From assembly GCF_050947875.1 (NCBI RefSeq), contig NC_134573.1:33935615-33999614 (forward strand): a DNA stretch of 64,000 bases, read 5' to 3'. Both the position numbers and the translations under genes were made by a program. How positions within the stretch are numbered: the stretch's first letter is position 1; each line of letters opens with the position of its first letter. The notes below the pieces were generated by a model, which had not been told where the DNA came from, did no database searches, and was given only the letters and a program-made list of their open reading frames with translations. Origin of the DNA: Dermacentor variabilis. Lineage: Eukaryota; Arthropoda; Arachnida; Ixodida; Ixodidae. Positions 11,165 to 20,952 of this stretch are shown piece by piece.

Positions 11165-11371
11165 TTAAAATGAGGCTGGGGAGGCCATGTAATGCGTATG
11201 GTGGAGAAACGGTGGACCATTATAGTCATAGAATTGGTACCAAGGGAAGGGAAGTGCGTTCAGGGCAGGAGCAAGCTAAGTGAGGCGATGACATGACTAA
11301 ATAAGCAGGTGCAAGTTGGAAACAGCCAGCGCAAGACGGGGCTAATTGGAGCTCACAGGGAAGTTCACTGC
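11165..11371 (+). mobile_element. 3' end of the old RTE LINE
   Basis: The stretch GGCCATGTAATGCG..GGTGGACCATTA..GGAAGGGAAG..GCAGGTGCAAGTTGGAA..CAGCGCAAGAC resembles the 3' untranslated end I recall for tick RTE elements. It continues the remnant at 8596-10530. It stops at 11371, exactly where the Gypsy-2 integrase coding sequence ends, so it marks a junction between two decayed elements. Confidence 0.5.
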
Positions 11372-11832
11372 AGCTCGAAACATGCGCAATCTCTGTGGCA
11401 CGGCAGCGGCCATCCAAAGGCTGAACAACTGGAGTGACACGATAGTTCACTGGCGAAGTCTGTTCCCGAACAATGTGAGGGCCCGATAAATCGGGACTGA
11501 AATTTATCGCACAATCCAGGAGCGCGAACTGGGGTCCACAGTAACACTTCGTCTCCAGGGTGGAAGGAAACGACACGGTGAGATGCATCATAGCAAATTT
11601 TGCGGCCCTGTAGACTGGCGTCGGTGTTGAGGCGGGCACGTTTGCGACACCGGGCAATGCGCGAAACGAACTGCTCACACACTGATGTGGACGAAGGCAC
11701 GGAGACACCGAAGAAAGAAACGTCGAGGACAGTGAGCGCTTGGCGACCATACACAAGGAAAAAGGGCCAGTACCCGGTAGTGCGTTGGACGGCCGTGTTG
11801 TATGTGAAAGTGGCGAATGGTAGAATGACATC
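11372..11832 (-). pseudogene. Gypsy-2 integrase, C-terminal part
   Basis: Minus-strand continuation of the integrase at 16784-17426, separated from it by the Gypsy-1 insertion. Joined through a single CATC, the reading runs from NWD into ILPF and then TTGY. The C-terminal module follows: CRKRARLN, SHRVVSFHPGDEVLLWTPV, GLCDKFQSRFIGP, and EIAHVS at the left edge. Frameshifts place these blocks in two frames. The element ends abruptly at 11372 against the RTE tail, so its 3' untranslated region and 3' LTR are missing. Confidence 0.75.
11829..11832. repeat. Target-site duplication CATC, left copy (Gypsy-1)
   Basis: CATC precedes the 5' LTR of Gypsy-1 and CATC follows its 3' LTR (16784-16787). 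Removing the element plus one copy restores the integrase frame of Gypsy-2. Confidence 0.8.
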
Positions 11833-12459
11833 TGTTACATTTCGCCTATGACGCGCGGTATAGCCGGCGCGGATGCAACGGACGCCGGGGCTTCGTTCAA
11901 AGGGGCAGACATTTTGGCCCGTTCAGCGCCGCCGATACGCCTCCCCGCCAAGCGCGTCCAGGCATGTTTCAATGCCACGTGTCTTCAAGTGTGCGTGTGT
12001 ATGTGTGTGCATGTTGGTGCCCACGCTTGTCAAAGCGCGGCAGCCGGGTAGAGGAGCTCCCCCAACTGTGAAGCGAGGAGGTCTGACCGGCGCCGGCCCG
12101 GCGGATGCGTCACCTACTCGTCTCAACGTGCCCGAGCGGCGCCGTCACGTGCGCATCTATCGAGGCGTTCCTTCTTGCCCTCAACTGCGAGAGTATAAAA
12201 GCAGCTGCCCCCGGACGCCAAGAGGGAGGCTCCGATTTCTTCAGTTGAGTTACGTACTCTCCAGTCTCTCCACTTCGGTCAACCTGACCGCCCGCTCTTT
12301 TGCGATGCTAGAATAAACAAGTTGTTCTGTTAGCAGTCGACTCATGCTTTGCCAGGACTTTCGGATGCTTCCAGTTGCGCCCCAGGCCGCCAGGCCAAAG
12401 CTACCCTTGGGGCTTGCAACCCGATTGCAACAACGGGTGTCAGCGCTGAGATTCCAACA
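11833..12459 (+). repeat. Gypsy-1 5' LTR
   Basis: 627 bp, TG...CA ends, GC-rich. It carries a TATA box (TATAAAAG, from 12194) and AATAAA at 12312-12317, giving a normal U3-R-U5 layout with transcription starting about 30 bp after the TATA box. A (TG)-rich patch lies near 11995-12012. The 3' LTR at 16157-16783 has the same length and about 97-98% identity. Confidence 0.9.
12194..12201 (+). promoter_or_regulatory. TATA box of Gypsy-1 5' LTR
   Basis: TATAAAAG sits about 115 bp upstream of the LTR's AATAAA and is conserved in the 3' LTR at 16518-16525. It would drive the genomic RNA of Gypsy-1. Confidence 0.7.
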
Positions 12460-12541
12460 ACTGGTGGCAGCGGTGGGATTGCAATAACGGGTGTCAGCAC
12501 TGAGATTCCAACAACTGGTGGCAGCGGTGGGATCGCGACAA
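12435..12541 (+). repeat. Tandem 54-bp duplication of LTR end plus primer-binding site
   Basis: A unit starting GGGTGTCAGC at 12435 recurs at 12489, with only a few mismatches. Each unit contains the last 25 bp of the LTR and then TGGTGGCAGCGGTGGGAT. That 18-mer is the exact complement of the 3' end of tRNA-Leu (the type ending CCCACCGCTGCCA-CCA), so it is the minus-strand primer-binding site, present at 12462-12479 and again at 12516-12533. The 3' LTR has no second unit. Confidence 0.8.
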
Positions 12542-12827
12542 CGGAGGCCAGCAGCGAAGATATGCGGTTGACTGTATGCTGAGCAGCACAACGACCATCC
12601 GGGAGCAGTGCAACGAGCCCTGTGTGATGACTAGTTGCCTGCAGTGGAACGACTGCGCTGAATACTTGACTGCGAGGTTTGGTGAGTGCGGGACTTTCTT
12701 CTTCTGAGTTTTGCCAGGCTTTTGTTAGTGTCAGAAACAGAGCTGGTAATTGTGATTGTCGTTGCTGCCGGGTTAGTTTGCGGCAAGACAATAGTAGGCA
12801 GTAGAGAAAGCAGCATTCAGAGCAGCC

Positions 12828-14033
12828 ATGGATTTGAAGTCGTTGCGCAAACCGAAATTGCTGGAGCTTGCAAGAGAGTTGGGTCTGGATGTCTCAGACA
12901 AACTCAGAAAACCAGAACTGCTAAGGGCTATTCTTGAGTTAGAAGCTGAGGATGACGAGCTGTCGGAATGCCTTGAGACCACTGAGGAGAGGGAGACGGC
13001 AAAAAGACAGGAGCGCGAACGTAAAGAACAGAAAGAGAAAGATGAGTGCGAACTTAAAGAACAGAAAGAGAAACAGGAGCGCGAACTTAAAGAACAGAAA
13101 GAGCGAGAGCAACAAGAGAAAGAAAGAGAGCGCGACCGTCAACACGCTTTGGAAATGAAGCGTCTCGAGTTAGAGATGGAACGCGCTCGTAATGGAAGTC
13201 AGGCACACGGAGCAGGAGAACGAGTATTGTTCAAAATGACTGACCTGATGCGGCCGTTTAAGCTTGGAGAGGACATTGGTTTGTTCCTGGTTAACTTCGA
13301 GCGAACGTGCGAGAAGCAGGGGTTCTCTCGGGAAACGTGGCCACAGCGCTTGCTCACTTTGTTACCCGGCGAGGCGGCCGACGTAGTCGCTCGCTTGAAG
13401 AGAGAGGAGGCAGAGGATTTCGACAAAGTGAAATCGAGTCTGCTAAAGAAGTACAGGCTGTCAGCGGAGGCGTTCCGTCGGAAGTTTCGGGAAAATGAGA
13501 AAGGCAAAAGTGAGTCATATACAGAGTTTGCCTACAGGCTTATGTCAAACATGCAGGAGTGGCTCAAAGAAGAGAAAGCGTTTGGTGACCACGAGAAAGT
13601 TCTGCAGTGTTTCGGGCTGGAACAGTTTTATAGTCGGTTTCCTGAGAACGTGCGGTACTGGGTCTTGGATAGGCCAGACGTTTGTGCGGTGGCTAAAGCC
13701 GCCGAGCTAGCCGAGGAGTTTGTGACGCGTCGGGCTCGCGGAGCTAAGGACGGTCAAAAGGGTGAATTTGGCTCCAAGTTTGAGAGGCCAAAGTTCACAC
13801 CCATGAGAGCAAGGGGCGACACACGTAATGCGGATGCGAGTGAAAGCAGTCCGACCGAACGTAAGGAGACGGCGGCAGCCGAAGACGAACGCAGAAAGCG
13901 ATTCGAGACGAGGCAAGCGCGCGTGTGTTATACGTGCAGCGTGTATACGTGCCGGGTCACTTTTCGGCGAAGTGTCCGGAAACAAAAACAAAAGTCGTGT
14001 TTTTGTCATTATGCAGCACTGACGAGAACATGA
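12828..14033 (+). pseudogene. Gypsy-1 Gag, frame broken in the zinc knuckle
   Basis: The ATG at 12828 opens 401 codons. Residues 1-36 form two short basic helices (LKSLRKPKLLELARELGLD) reminiscent of a SAP-type nucleic-acid-binding fold. Residues 50-110 are a Glu/Lys/Arg-rich coiled coil made of imperfect 12-residue repeats (36-bp DNA period, about 13013-13110). Residues 130-300 look like a capsid/SCAN-type helical region, with FLVNFERTCEKQGF and WPQRLLTLLPGEAADV. The nucleocapsid Cys-knuckle begins VCYTC near 13925 and then goes out of frame because of a small duplication (TATACGTGC at 13929-13937 and 13944-13952). The rest of the knuckle, GHFSAKC, is in the next frame. Confidence 0.75.
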
Positions 14034-14292
14034 AGCTTCTCGAGCCTTACATGCGAGACCTCCTCGTGAACGGGAAAGAGTGCCGAGTGCTTCGCGATTC
14101 CGCAGCTACGATGGATGTAGTTCACCCCTCTTACGTAGAACCCGATATGTTCACGGGCGAGTGCGCATGGATCAAGCAAGCCGTAGAAGCTCATAGCGTG
14201 TGTCTGCCCGTAGCAAAAGTGCTTATTGAAGGACCTTTCGGAGCACTTGAGACGGAGGCCGCAAGGTCATCTATGCTGCCCCCCCCCCCCCC
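13925..14292 (+). pseudogene. Gypsy-1 aspartyl protease region
   Basis: Second frame after the zinc-knuckle break. GHFSAKCPE (end of the knuckle) is followed by a small domain with LLVNGKECRVLRDSAATMDVV. The DSA at 14096-14104 replaces the usual D-S/T-G of retropepsins but fits the family pattern D-S/T-G/A. A C-rich run at 14279-14292 (14 C's) shifts the frame, and coding continues in the frame of the integrase ORF. The domain is short and otherwise plausible, but its activity cannot be judged. Confidence 0.6.
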
Positions 14293-15522
14293 AGTACCCG
14301 TACCTATTTTCGAACAGGTCCGATCACCTCCTGCGCGAGAAGGGGCTTTTGTTTGGTGAGGTTAGCGTTCAGGCCTTAACCAGATCGAAGGTTCGGGAGC
14401 TCGCTGCAAAGGCGGTAGTTGCGGGGCCGACGTTGTCGAACAATGAGAAAGGGTCAGAGGCGCAGCAAGCTGATATTCAGAGCACGCCCGAACTGAATAA
14501 AATTGAGCCTGTAACGTTGAAGGCACCAGATACTGGAGAGGAAATGCCCGACACGGGAAAGTTAGAAGAGCTATTTGCAGATTTTCTCATCGCGCCTACG
14601 TCAGACGGACTTACTAGGTTGCTAAAAGTCAGCCGGTCGGCTTTGATAGCCGAGCAAAAAAAGGATGGCAGCCTAGAAAACATACGCTGCATTGTCAAGG
14701 AAGGTATCGCCAAGAAAAATGCTCGCTTTGTGGAAAGAGGTGGGGTCCTGTACCGGAAGTATCTAGACCGCAGGGGAGTGGAGTTCGATCAGCTGATCGT
14801 GCCTCAGTGCTACCGTCAGGATCTGTTGCGCTTGTCGCATGGGAGTTCGTGGTCCGGACACCTAGGAGTTAAGAAAACTAAGGACCGTCTCTTGCAAGAG
14901 TACTATTGGCCAGGGTGTTTTCGGGACGCAGACCACTTTGTGAGGACATGTGACACCTGTCAGCGGGTGGGCAAACCAGGGGACAAATCGAGGCGGGCGC
15001 CGTTGAAGTTGGTACCTATCATTACGGAGCCTTTTAGACGGCTCGTTATTGATACAGTGGGACCTCCGCCGGTAACAGCCACGGGGTACAGACACATTTT
15101 GTCTGTGATCTGCCCAGCGACAAAGTTCCCTGAAGCAGTGCCGCTTAAAGAACTCAGCTCAGTTGAGATAGTCAATGCACTACTGTCCATATTTGCGCGA
15201 GTTGGTTTTCCTGCGGAAATCCAATCAGATCAGGGCACAGTGTTTACTAGCGCTTTGACGACAGCCTTTCTTGAAAGGTGTGGGGTAAAGCTGTTACACA
15301 GCTCAGTGTACCACCCACAGTCGAATTTCGTTGAGAAGCTCCACTCCGTCATCAAGCGCGTGTTGAGAGCATTGTGGTTTGAACAACCAACTGACTGGGA
15401 GCTGTGTCTGCCTGGAGTGATGTTTGCATTAAAGACCGCGCCGCATGCGGCTACGGGGTTTTCGCCGGTTGAGCTAGTGTACGGTCGCTCGCCGCGATCT
15501 CCGCTTCGCATGCATCGAGACG
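14293..15522 (+). pseudogene. Gypsy-1 integrase
   Basis: One long open frame. After a linker (SNNEKGSEAQQ, PDTGEEMPDTGK) come an H2C2 zinc-binding domain (HGSSWSGH ... CDTCQ, about 14838-14965) and an rve-type core. The core has Asp in VIDTVGP (about 15047-15067), Asp in IQSDQGTVF (about 15220-15246) and Glu in HPQSNFVEKLH (about 15313-15345). The sequence then reads FSPVELVYGRS and is cut off at about 15522 before the C-terminal GPY-type module. It lies directly downstream of protease, with no RT between them. Confidence 0.8.
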
Positions 15523-15675
15523 GATCACTGCCCTCTCCAATGGCTGCAGACCATCTCTTTCACAAATGGCCGCCTCCTGCGCTGGAGCCTCGCTTTGCAA
15601 CAATATTCCTTTGAGGTGCGTTACAAAAAGGGGAGTCTCAACGGTAACGTCGATGGCTTAAGTCGAAGCCCCTAA
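15523..15675 (+). pseudogene. Gypsy-1 RNase H C-terminal fragment, downstream of integrase
   Basis: Fifty codons plus TAA in a different frame from the integrase: DHCPLQWLQ, NGRLLRWSLALQQYSFE, KGSLNGNVDGLSR. These match the end of Ty3/Gypsy RNase H, including the last catalytic Asp in the DH motif and the N-V-D-GLSR end. The fragment follows integrase immediately, so a deletion of RT, most of RNase H and the integrase C-terminus joined the two. The stop is followed by untranslated DNA and the 3' LTR, so RNase H was the last domain. Confidence 0.75.
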
Positions 15676-16156
15676 CGTAGGAATCAGCCTCAAAGGTATT
15701 TGTTACTGATGTTTTTCTTCCTGAGGCAGGATTTTTAACATATTGCTTTTGTTTAGTGTTTCGAAGTGATGACGTGCTTTCTAGTCCAATTTTCCAATTT
15801 GTGGACGCGTTCTGAGTGCTCCTAGACTACTGTAAGGAACTAGGCAGTAGTATAAAAGGGTAAAGAGCCTGGCATAGCTTAGTGAGGGTTGTGCCGTGCT
15901 TGCTGACTGAGCGGCTGAGTCTCGGCGCAGTTCTAACGCTTGCTGGGAACGAAAACAAAAATGGCAACTCTCCCGAAGTCACTTTGCAGTGTCCTGTGTG
16001 CACCTGAACGTGAGAACGAGGCCTTCTCGGTGCGCTGCGCTCAAGAAACGCCGAGGGACGACCTACTTCGGTTATGAGCATCATCGAGCGACATCCCTCC
16101 GGACAGCGGATGCAGTCCCCTGACCATCGGGATCTCCTTCCCCCGGCGGGGCGGTC
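15676..16156 (+). other. Gypsy-1 3' untranslated region
   Basis: 481 bp between the RNase H stop and the 3' LTR. No frame with env-like features. A classical polypurine tract next to the LTR is not obvious; the LTR is preceded by GGCGGGGCGGTC. Confidence 0.55.
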
Positions 16157-16783
16157 TGTTACGTTTCGCCTACGACGCGCGGTATAGCCGGCGCGGATGC
16201 AACGGACGCCGGGGCTTCGTTCAAAGCGGCAGACATTTTGGCCCGTTCAGTGCCGCCGATACGCCTCCCCGCCAAGCGCGTCCAGGCATGTTTCAATGCC
16301 ACGTGTCTTCAAGTGTGCGTGTGTATGTGTGTGCATGTTGGTGCCCACGCTTGTCAAAGCGCGGCAGCCGGGGAGAGGAGCTCCCCCAACTGTGAAGCGA
16401 GGAGGTCTGACCGGCGCCGACCCGGCGGATGCGTCACCTACTCGTCTCAACGTGCCGGAGCGGCGCCGTCACGTGCGCGTCTATCGAGGCGTTCCTTCTT
16501 GCCCTCAACTGCGAGAGTATAAAAGCAGCTGCCCCCGGACGCCAAGAGGGAGGCTCCGATTTCTTCAGTTGAGTTACGTGCTCTCCAGTCTCTCCACTTC
16601 GGTCGACCTGACCGCCCGCTCTTTTGCAATGCTAGAATAAACAAGTTGTTCTGTTAGCAGTCGACTCATGCTTTGCCAGGACCTTCGGATGCTTCCAGTT
16701 GTGCCCCAGGCCGCCAGGCCAACGCTACCCTTGGGCCTTGCAACCCGATTGCAACAACGGGTGTCAGCGCTGAGATTCCAACA
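16157..16783 (+). repeat. Gypsy-1 3' LTR
   Basis: 627 bp, TGTTAC...CCAACA, collinear with the 5' LTR at about 97-98% identity by eye. TATA box at 16518-16525 and AATAAA at 16636-16641. Followed by the CATC target duplication (16784-16787). Confidence 0.9.
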
Positions 16784-17426
16784 CATCCCAATTGGTGTGG
16801 TCAGGGTTGATGTACATAGATACCATGTCGGACAGCGTGCGATGAATGCGCTCTGTGAGACCATTAGTTTGAGGGTGGTAGCTGGAAATCGTCTTATGGA
16901 TGGTATTGGACGCATGTAGAACATCTTCGATGAGTTTAGAGAGAAAGGTCCTGCCGCGGTCACTCAAAAGGACACGTGGTGCTCCGTGCCGTAGAAAGAT
17001 GGCTTCTAAGAAAAAAGCTGCAACATCATCTGCGGATCTCGAAGATAGTGCGGCTGTTTCAGCATACCGTGTCAAGTGGTCTACAGCTGTGATGATCCAT
17101 TGTTTACCGCCGGTGGTTAAGGGTAGCGGTCCATAGAGGTCGATAACTACGACTGCGAAAGGCGCTTCAGGACACGGAACAGGTTGGAGCAGTGCAGCCG
17201 GAGGTGAGGTCAGTCGTTTGCGGTGTTGGCAGAGCGAACAGGAAGCCATGTGTTTCGCTACGCTGGTTGCAAGTTCAGGCCAAGAAAAGCGGCTGCGAAT
17301 TCGCTCATAGGTTTTATGGAAACCAAAGTGGCCGCCAGTGGGATCGTCGTTAAACGTCTCCAATATCTGGGCCCGAAGTGATCGGGGAACGACAGCAACC
17401 CAACGGTGTCCTTCGGGATAAAACAC
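16784..17426 (-). pseudogene. Gypsy-2 integrase, N-terminal and core part
   Basis: Minus strand, open from 17426 to the Gypsy-1 insertion point. It has an H2C2 zinc domain (HFGFHKTYERIRSRFSW ... CSLCQHRK) and the rve core, with Asp in VVVIDLYGPL, Asp in LLSDRGRTF and Glu in [14 protein letters not shown]. The visible catalytic triad is intact. It stops at NWD, where Gypsy-1 is inserted; the remainder is at 11372-11832. Confidence 0.85.
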
Positions 17427-18078
17427 GTACCGGTATAATATCGAATTTTTTATCTTGAAGTTCTTAAACTACCGACGGAGCCGAGCGTTAGGTGTGCGAA
17501 ATGATCCGCGAGTAGTTCAATAACGGAGTGGCAGTAGGAGTCATTACGTTGACTAGAGGCAAACGTATCAGAATAACTGGATGGGAGCCGGTCGAGAGCA
17601 GCGAGCGAAGGGAATGCAGGCGACGCGCCCTGCGGTTTGCTCACGAATGGTGGTAAGCAAGCAGCGTTTGAAGACGGTGGTAGGGGGCAACGAGAGAGAG
17701 CATCGGCATCCTGGTGTTTCTTTCGGACTTGTAGGTGACGTCGAAGTCGTATTCTTGTAAACGAAGTATCCAACGGCCGAGACGTCCCGTTAAATTCTTT
17801 AGCGTCGGCAACCAGCACAAGGCGTGGTGGTCAGTAACGACCGTAAAGTGGCGGCCGTGCAGATAAGGCCGAAATTTTTGGACGGACCAAACAACGGCGA
17901 GACACTTTTGCTCGGTAATCGTATAATTTTTCTCTGCAGCTGTTAGCGTGCGACTTGCGTATGCAACCACACGTTCTTCAGAATTTTGCTGACGTTGCAG
18001 AAGAACAGCGCCGATACCGTGTCCGCTGGCGTCAGTATGTAGAAGAGTGGGTGCGGTGTTGTCGAAATGACAAAGCAC
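17427..18078 (-). pseudogene. Gypsy-2 RNase H and linker
   Basis: Minus strand. LLHTDASGHGIGAVLLQ supplies the first catalytic Asp. TEQKCLAVVW has Lys where the conserved catalytic Glu normally precedes [15 protein letters not shown] supplies another Asp. RLQEYDFDVTYKS follows. A frameshift then moves the rest (HQDADALSRCP) to the frame of 17818-17450. Loss of the Glu and the frameshift indicate an inactive enzyme. Confidence 0.8.
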
Positions 18079-18574
18079 AGGTTCGGACGTGAGGGCACGC
18101 TTGAGGGCGTCAAAAGCAGTTTGGCATTCGTCCGACCATACGTAGGGAGTTCCAGAAGGAAGGAGTTGATGGAGCGGCGGGGCAAGAGCCGGACAGTGGT
18201 AATCTTGTCGGGGTCGGGTCGAAGGCCCTCCTTGCTGAAAAGGTGTCCAAGCACTTTAATGGTTTTGCTGGCGAAGGGGCCCGTTTTTGTACTCAGCTAA
18301 AGGCCAGCAGCTGAGAGGCATGTCAGGACTTCTTCGATGTGCTGGAAGTGCTGATGGAAGCTCGACGAAAATATGACGATGTCGCAAGGTAGCACAAACA
18401 AGTCTTCCACTTTATGCCCCGTAGTACGGTGTCAATCATCCGCTCAAATGTGGTGGGAGCATTACACAGGCCGAAAGGCATTACGTTAAATTCGTAAAGT
18501 CCATCGGGTGTGGCAAAAGTAGTTTTTTTGTCTGCTTCGTGCATGGTGATCTGCCAGTATCCGGAGCGTAAATC
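18079..18574 (-). pseudogene. Gypsy-2 reverse transcriptase, C-terminal half
   Basis: Minus strand, resuming at LRSGYWQITM after the RTE insertion, then [27 protein letters not shown] and CLCYL. The catalytic Y-L-D-D box is destroyed: the bases after CYL (about 18389-18396) have lost one or two nucleotides and the frame reads ATSSYF. The thumb follows in another frame as LGHLFSKEGLRPDPDKITTV. Confidence 0.8.
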
Positions 18575-19857
18575 ATCATCATCAACATCATCATTATCAT
18601 CAGCAGCAGCAGCAGCCTGGTTACGCCCACTGCAGGGCAAAGGGCTCTCCCATATTTCTCCAACTACCCCGGTCATGTACTAATTGTGGCTATGTTGTCC
18701 TTCCAAACTTCTTAATCTCATCCGCCCACCTAACTTTCTGCCGCCCCCTGCTACGCTTCCCTTCCGTTGAAATCCAGTCCGTAACCCTTAATGAATATCG
18801 GTTATCTTCCCTCCTCATTACATGTCCTGCCCATGCCCATTCTTTTTCTCGATTTCAACTAAGATGTCACTAACTCGCGTTTGTTTCCACACTCAGTCTG
18901 CTCTGTTCTTATCCCTTAACGTTACACCTATCATTCTTCTTTCTATAGATCGTTGCGTCATCCTCAATTTAAGTAGAACCCTTTTCATAAGCCTCCAGGT
19001 TTCCGCCCTGTACATGAGTACTGGTAAGACACAGTTGTTATAAACTCTTCTCTTGAGGGATAGTGGTAACCTGCGGTTCATGATCTGAGAATGCCTGCCA
19101 AACGCACCCCAGCCCATCCGTATTCTTCTGATTATTTCACTCTCATGATCCGGATCCGCGGTCACTACCTGTCCTTAGCAGATGTATTACCTTACCACTT
19201 CGAGTGCCTCGCTACCTATTGTAAACTGCTGTTCTCTTCCGAGACTGTTAAACATTACTTTAGTTTTCTACAGATTAATATTTAGACCCACCCTTCTGCT
19301 TTGCCTCTCCAGGTTAGTGAGCATGCATTGCAGTTGGTCCCTTGAGTTACTAAGCAAGGCAATATCATCAGTGAATCGCAAGTTAGTAAGGTATTCTCCA
19401 TTAACTTTTATCCCTAGTTCTTCCCAATCCAGGTCTCTGAATACCTCCTGTAAACACGCTGTCAATAGCATTAAAGAGATCGTATCTCCCTGCCTGACGC
19501 CCTTTATTGGGATTTTGTTGCTTGCTTTATGGAGGACTACGGTGGCTGTGGAGCCGCTATAGATATCATTCAGTATTTTTACATACGGCTCGTCTACACC
19601 CTTATTCCGTAATGCCTCCATGACTGCTCATGTTTCGACTGAATCAAACGCTTTCTCGTAATCAATGAAAGCTATATATATAAGGGTTGGTTATATTCGG
19701 CACATTTCTCTATCACCTTATTGACAGTGTGAATATGGTATATTGTTGAGTAGCCTTTCCGGAATCCTGCCTGGTCCTTTGGTTGATGGAAGTCTAAGGT
19801 GTTCCTGGTTCTATTTGCAATTACCTTGGTAAATACTTTGTAAGCAACGGACAGTGT
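18575..19857 (-). mobile_element. RTE-clade LINE fragment inserted in Gypsy-2 RT
   Basis: Minus strand, 1.28 kb, 5'-truncated. It starts in RT at LSVAYKVFTKVIANR and runs through DQAGFRKGYST, the ATVVLHKASNKIPIKGVRQGD block and RFTDDIALLSN (Thr instead of Ala in the FADD box). Then come GWGAFGRHSQIMN and TLRDKNRAD and a 3' UTR ending in GGGCGTAACCAGG and a (CTG)n/(ATG)n-like tail. It is flanked by a 9-bp duplication GCGTA(A/G)ATC (18566-18574 and 19858-19866). Several stops and frame changes are present. Confidence 0.88.
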
Positions 19858-20952
19858 GCGTAGATCAAGGCTGGAGAAATTCTCCGCGCCTTGTAATGAA
19901 TCTAACCCATCATCTATTCGGGGCAGTGGATATACATCTTTGCGGGTTATTTTGTTCAAGGCACGGTAGTCTACGCAAAATCGCATTAAGCTGTCTTTCT
20001 TACGCACCAAAACGAGAGGTGACGACTAAGGGCTTGAGTATGGGCGGATTATGCTACGTTTCAGCATGTCGGCAACGTGGGTATCGATGATCTGGCGTTC
20101 AGCGGAAGAAACGCGATATGGCCGCCAGCGCACGATGGAAGTTCCATCTGTGTGTATGCGATGAACCGTCGCAGAAGTCGGTCCCAGAAGAGAAGAGTCT
20201 ACGTCGAAGGAGTCTTTATGCTTGGATAACAACGCCAGTAACTCCCCCGTCTGCTGGGGGGTTAAATCGGAGCTGATGGTACTAGCGAAAACAGAAGCAG
20301 GGACCGGATCCATAGCTGTGAGTGGTTGTGATGCAGCAGTAGTCGAGGTAAGCACTGAGACAGGCTGTGTGTCCAACACGCACATGAGAGCGGTGCCTTT
20401 AGGAAGCAGAACTGGCTCATTGGTTGTTTTGAGTACAGCCAAAGTGGCTGTACCGTTGGTAAAGCGAACAAGGCTGGGTGCCAGAGCAATCCCTTTGGAT
20501 AAGCAACGGGCTGACGGTACAACTAAAACGTCACCATCGGCGGTGTCAGAGTTAACTACAAGGAGTTTTTCGCGACCAGGGGGCACCATACAATCGTCAG
20601 CAAATCGTAAGCGAAGGCGTGGTTCGTGCTCGTCGTCGAAGTGGTCGGTCTCTGTCACGTTAACGAGGCGTTGACGGCACGAGATTGAAGCAGACGCCGA
20701 AGAGAGAAAGTCCCAACCTAGTATAAGCATGTGAGCGCAGGAAGTCAACACTGCGAACTGGATATGGTGGCGTATCCCGTCGATCGAAACTCTAACGCTG
20801 CATTGCGCCGATGGCCGAATCACAATATTACTTGCACCACGAAGAAGAGCTCCACTGTAAGGTGTGGTAACTTTGCGTAGATGAGCGCACAAGCCAGCGT
20901 GAATAATGGAAATAGCTGCTCCCGTATCAAGCAATGCATAGGCCTTGTACAC
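19858..20952 (-). pseudogene. Gypsy-2 protease and N-terminal reverse transcriptase
   Basis: Minus strand. Retropepsin motif LLDTGAAISII (DTG at about 20923-20928) and flap/core residues, then ILGWDFLSSASASI, the usual protease C-terminal block. A linker leads to RT: ATVHRIHTDGTSIVRWRPYR, SAERQIIDTHVADML and IIRPYSSP. The RT N-terminus continues at 20010 with VRKKDSLMRFCVDYRALNKI, DVYPLPRIDDGLD and FSSLDL before the LINE insertion. Frameshifts lie upstream of DTG and near 20020. Confidence 0.82.

Larger units (their letters stand above)
11833..16783 (+). mobile_element. Gypsy-1: LTR retrotransposon with RT deleted
   Basis: A complete-ended 4,951-bp element with 627-bp LTRs (TGTTAC...CCAACA), a primer-binding site, gag, protease and integrase, then an RNase H end, a 0.48-kb untranslated stretch and the 3' LTR. 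It is inserted in the integrase of Gypsy-2 with a 4-bp duplication. Counting by eye, the LTRs differ at about 15 sites (roughly 2.4%), so it is fairly young. RT and most of RNase H are missing. The order protease-integrase-(RT)-RNase H resembles Gmr1-like Ty3/Gypsy elements rather than the usual order with integrase last. Confidence 0.85.

Noticed and set aside
11873..12316. 147-codon plus-strand frame, repeated at 16197-16640
   Set aside because: It lies entirely inside the two LTRs of Gypsy-1 across promoter and poly(A) signal; the repeat reflects LTR identity, not a gene family.
15676..16156. env-like gene between Pol and 3' LTR in Gypsy-1
   Set aside because: No open frame with signal peptide or membrane segment. 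The same check was negative for Gypsy-3, -5 and -6, where integrase runs to the polypurine tract.
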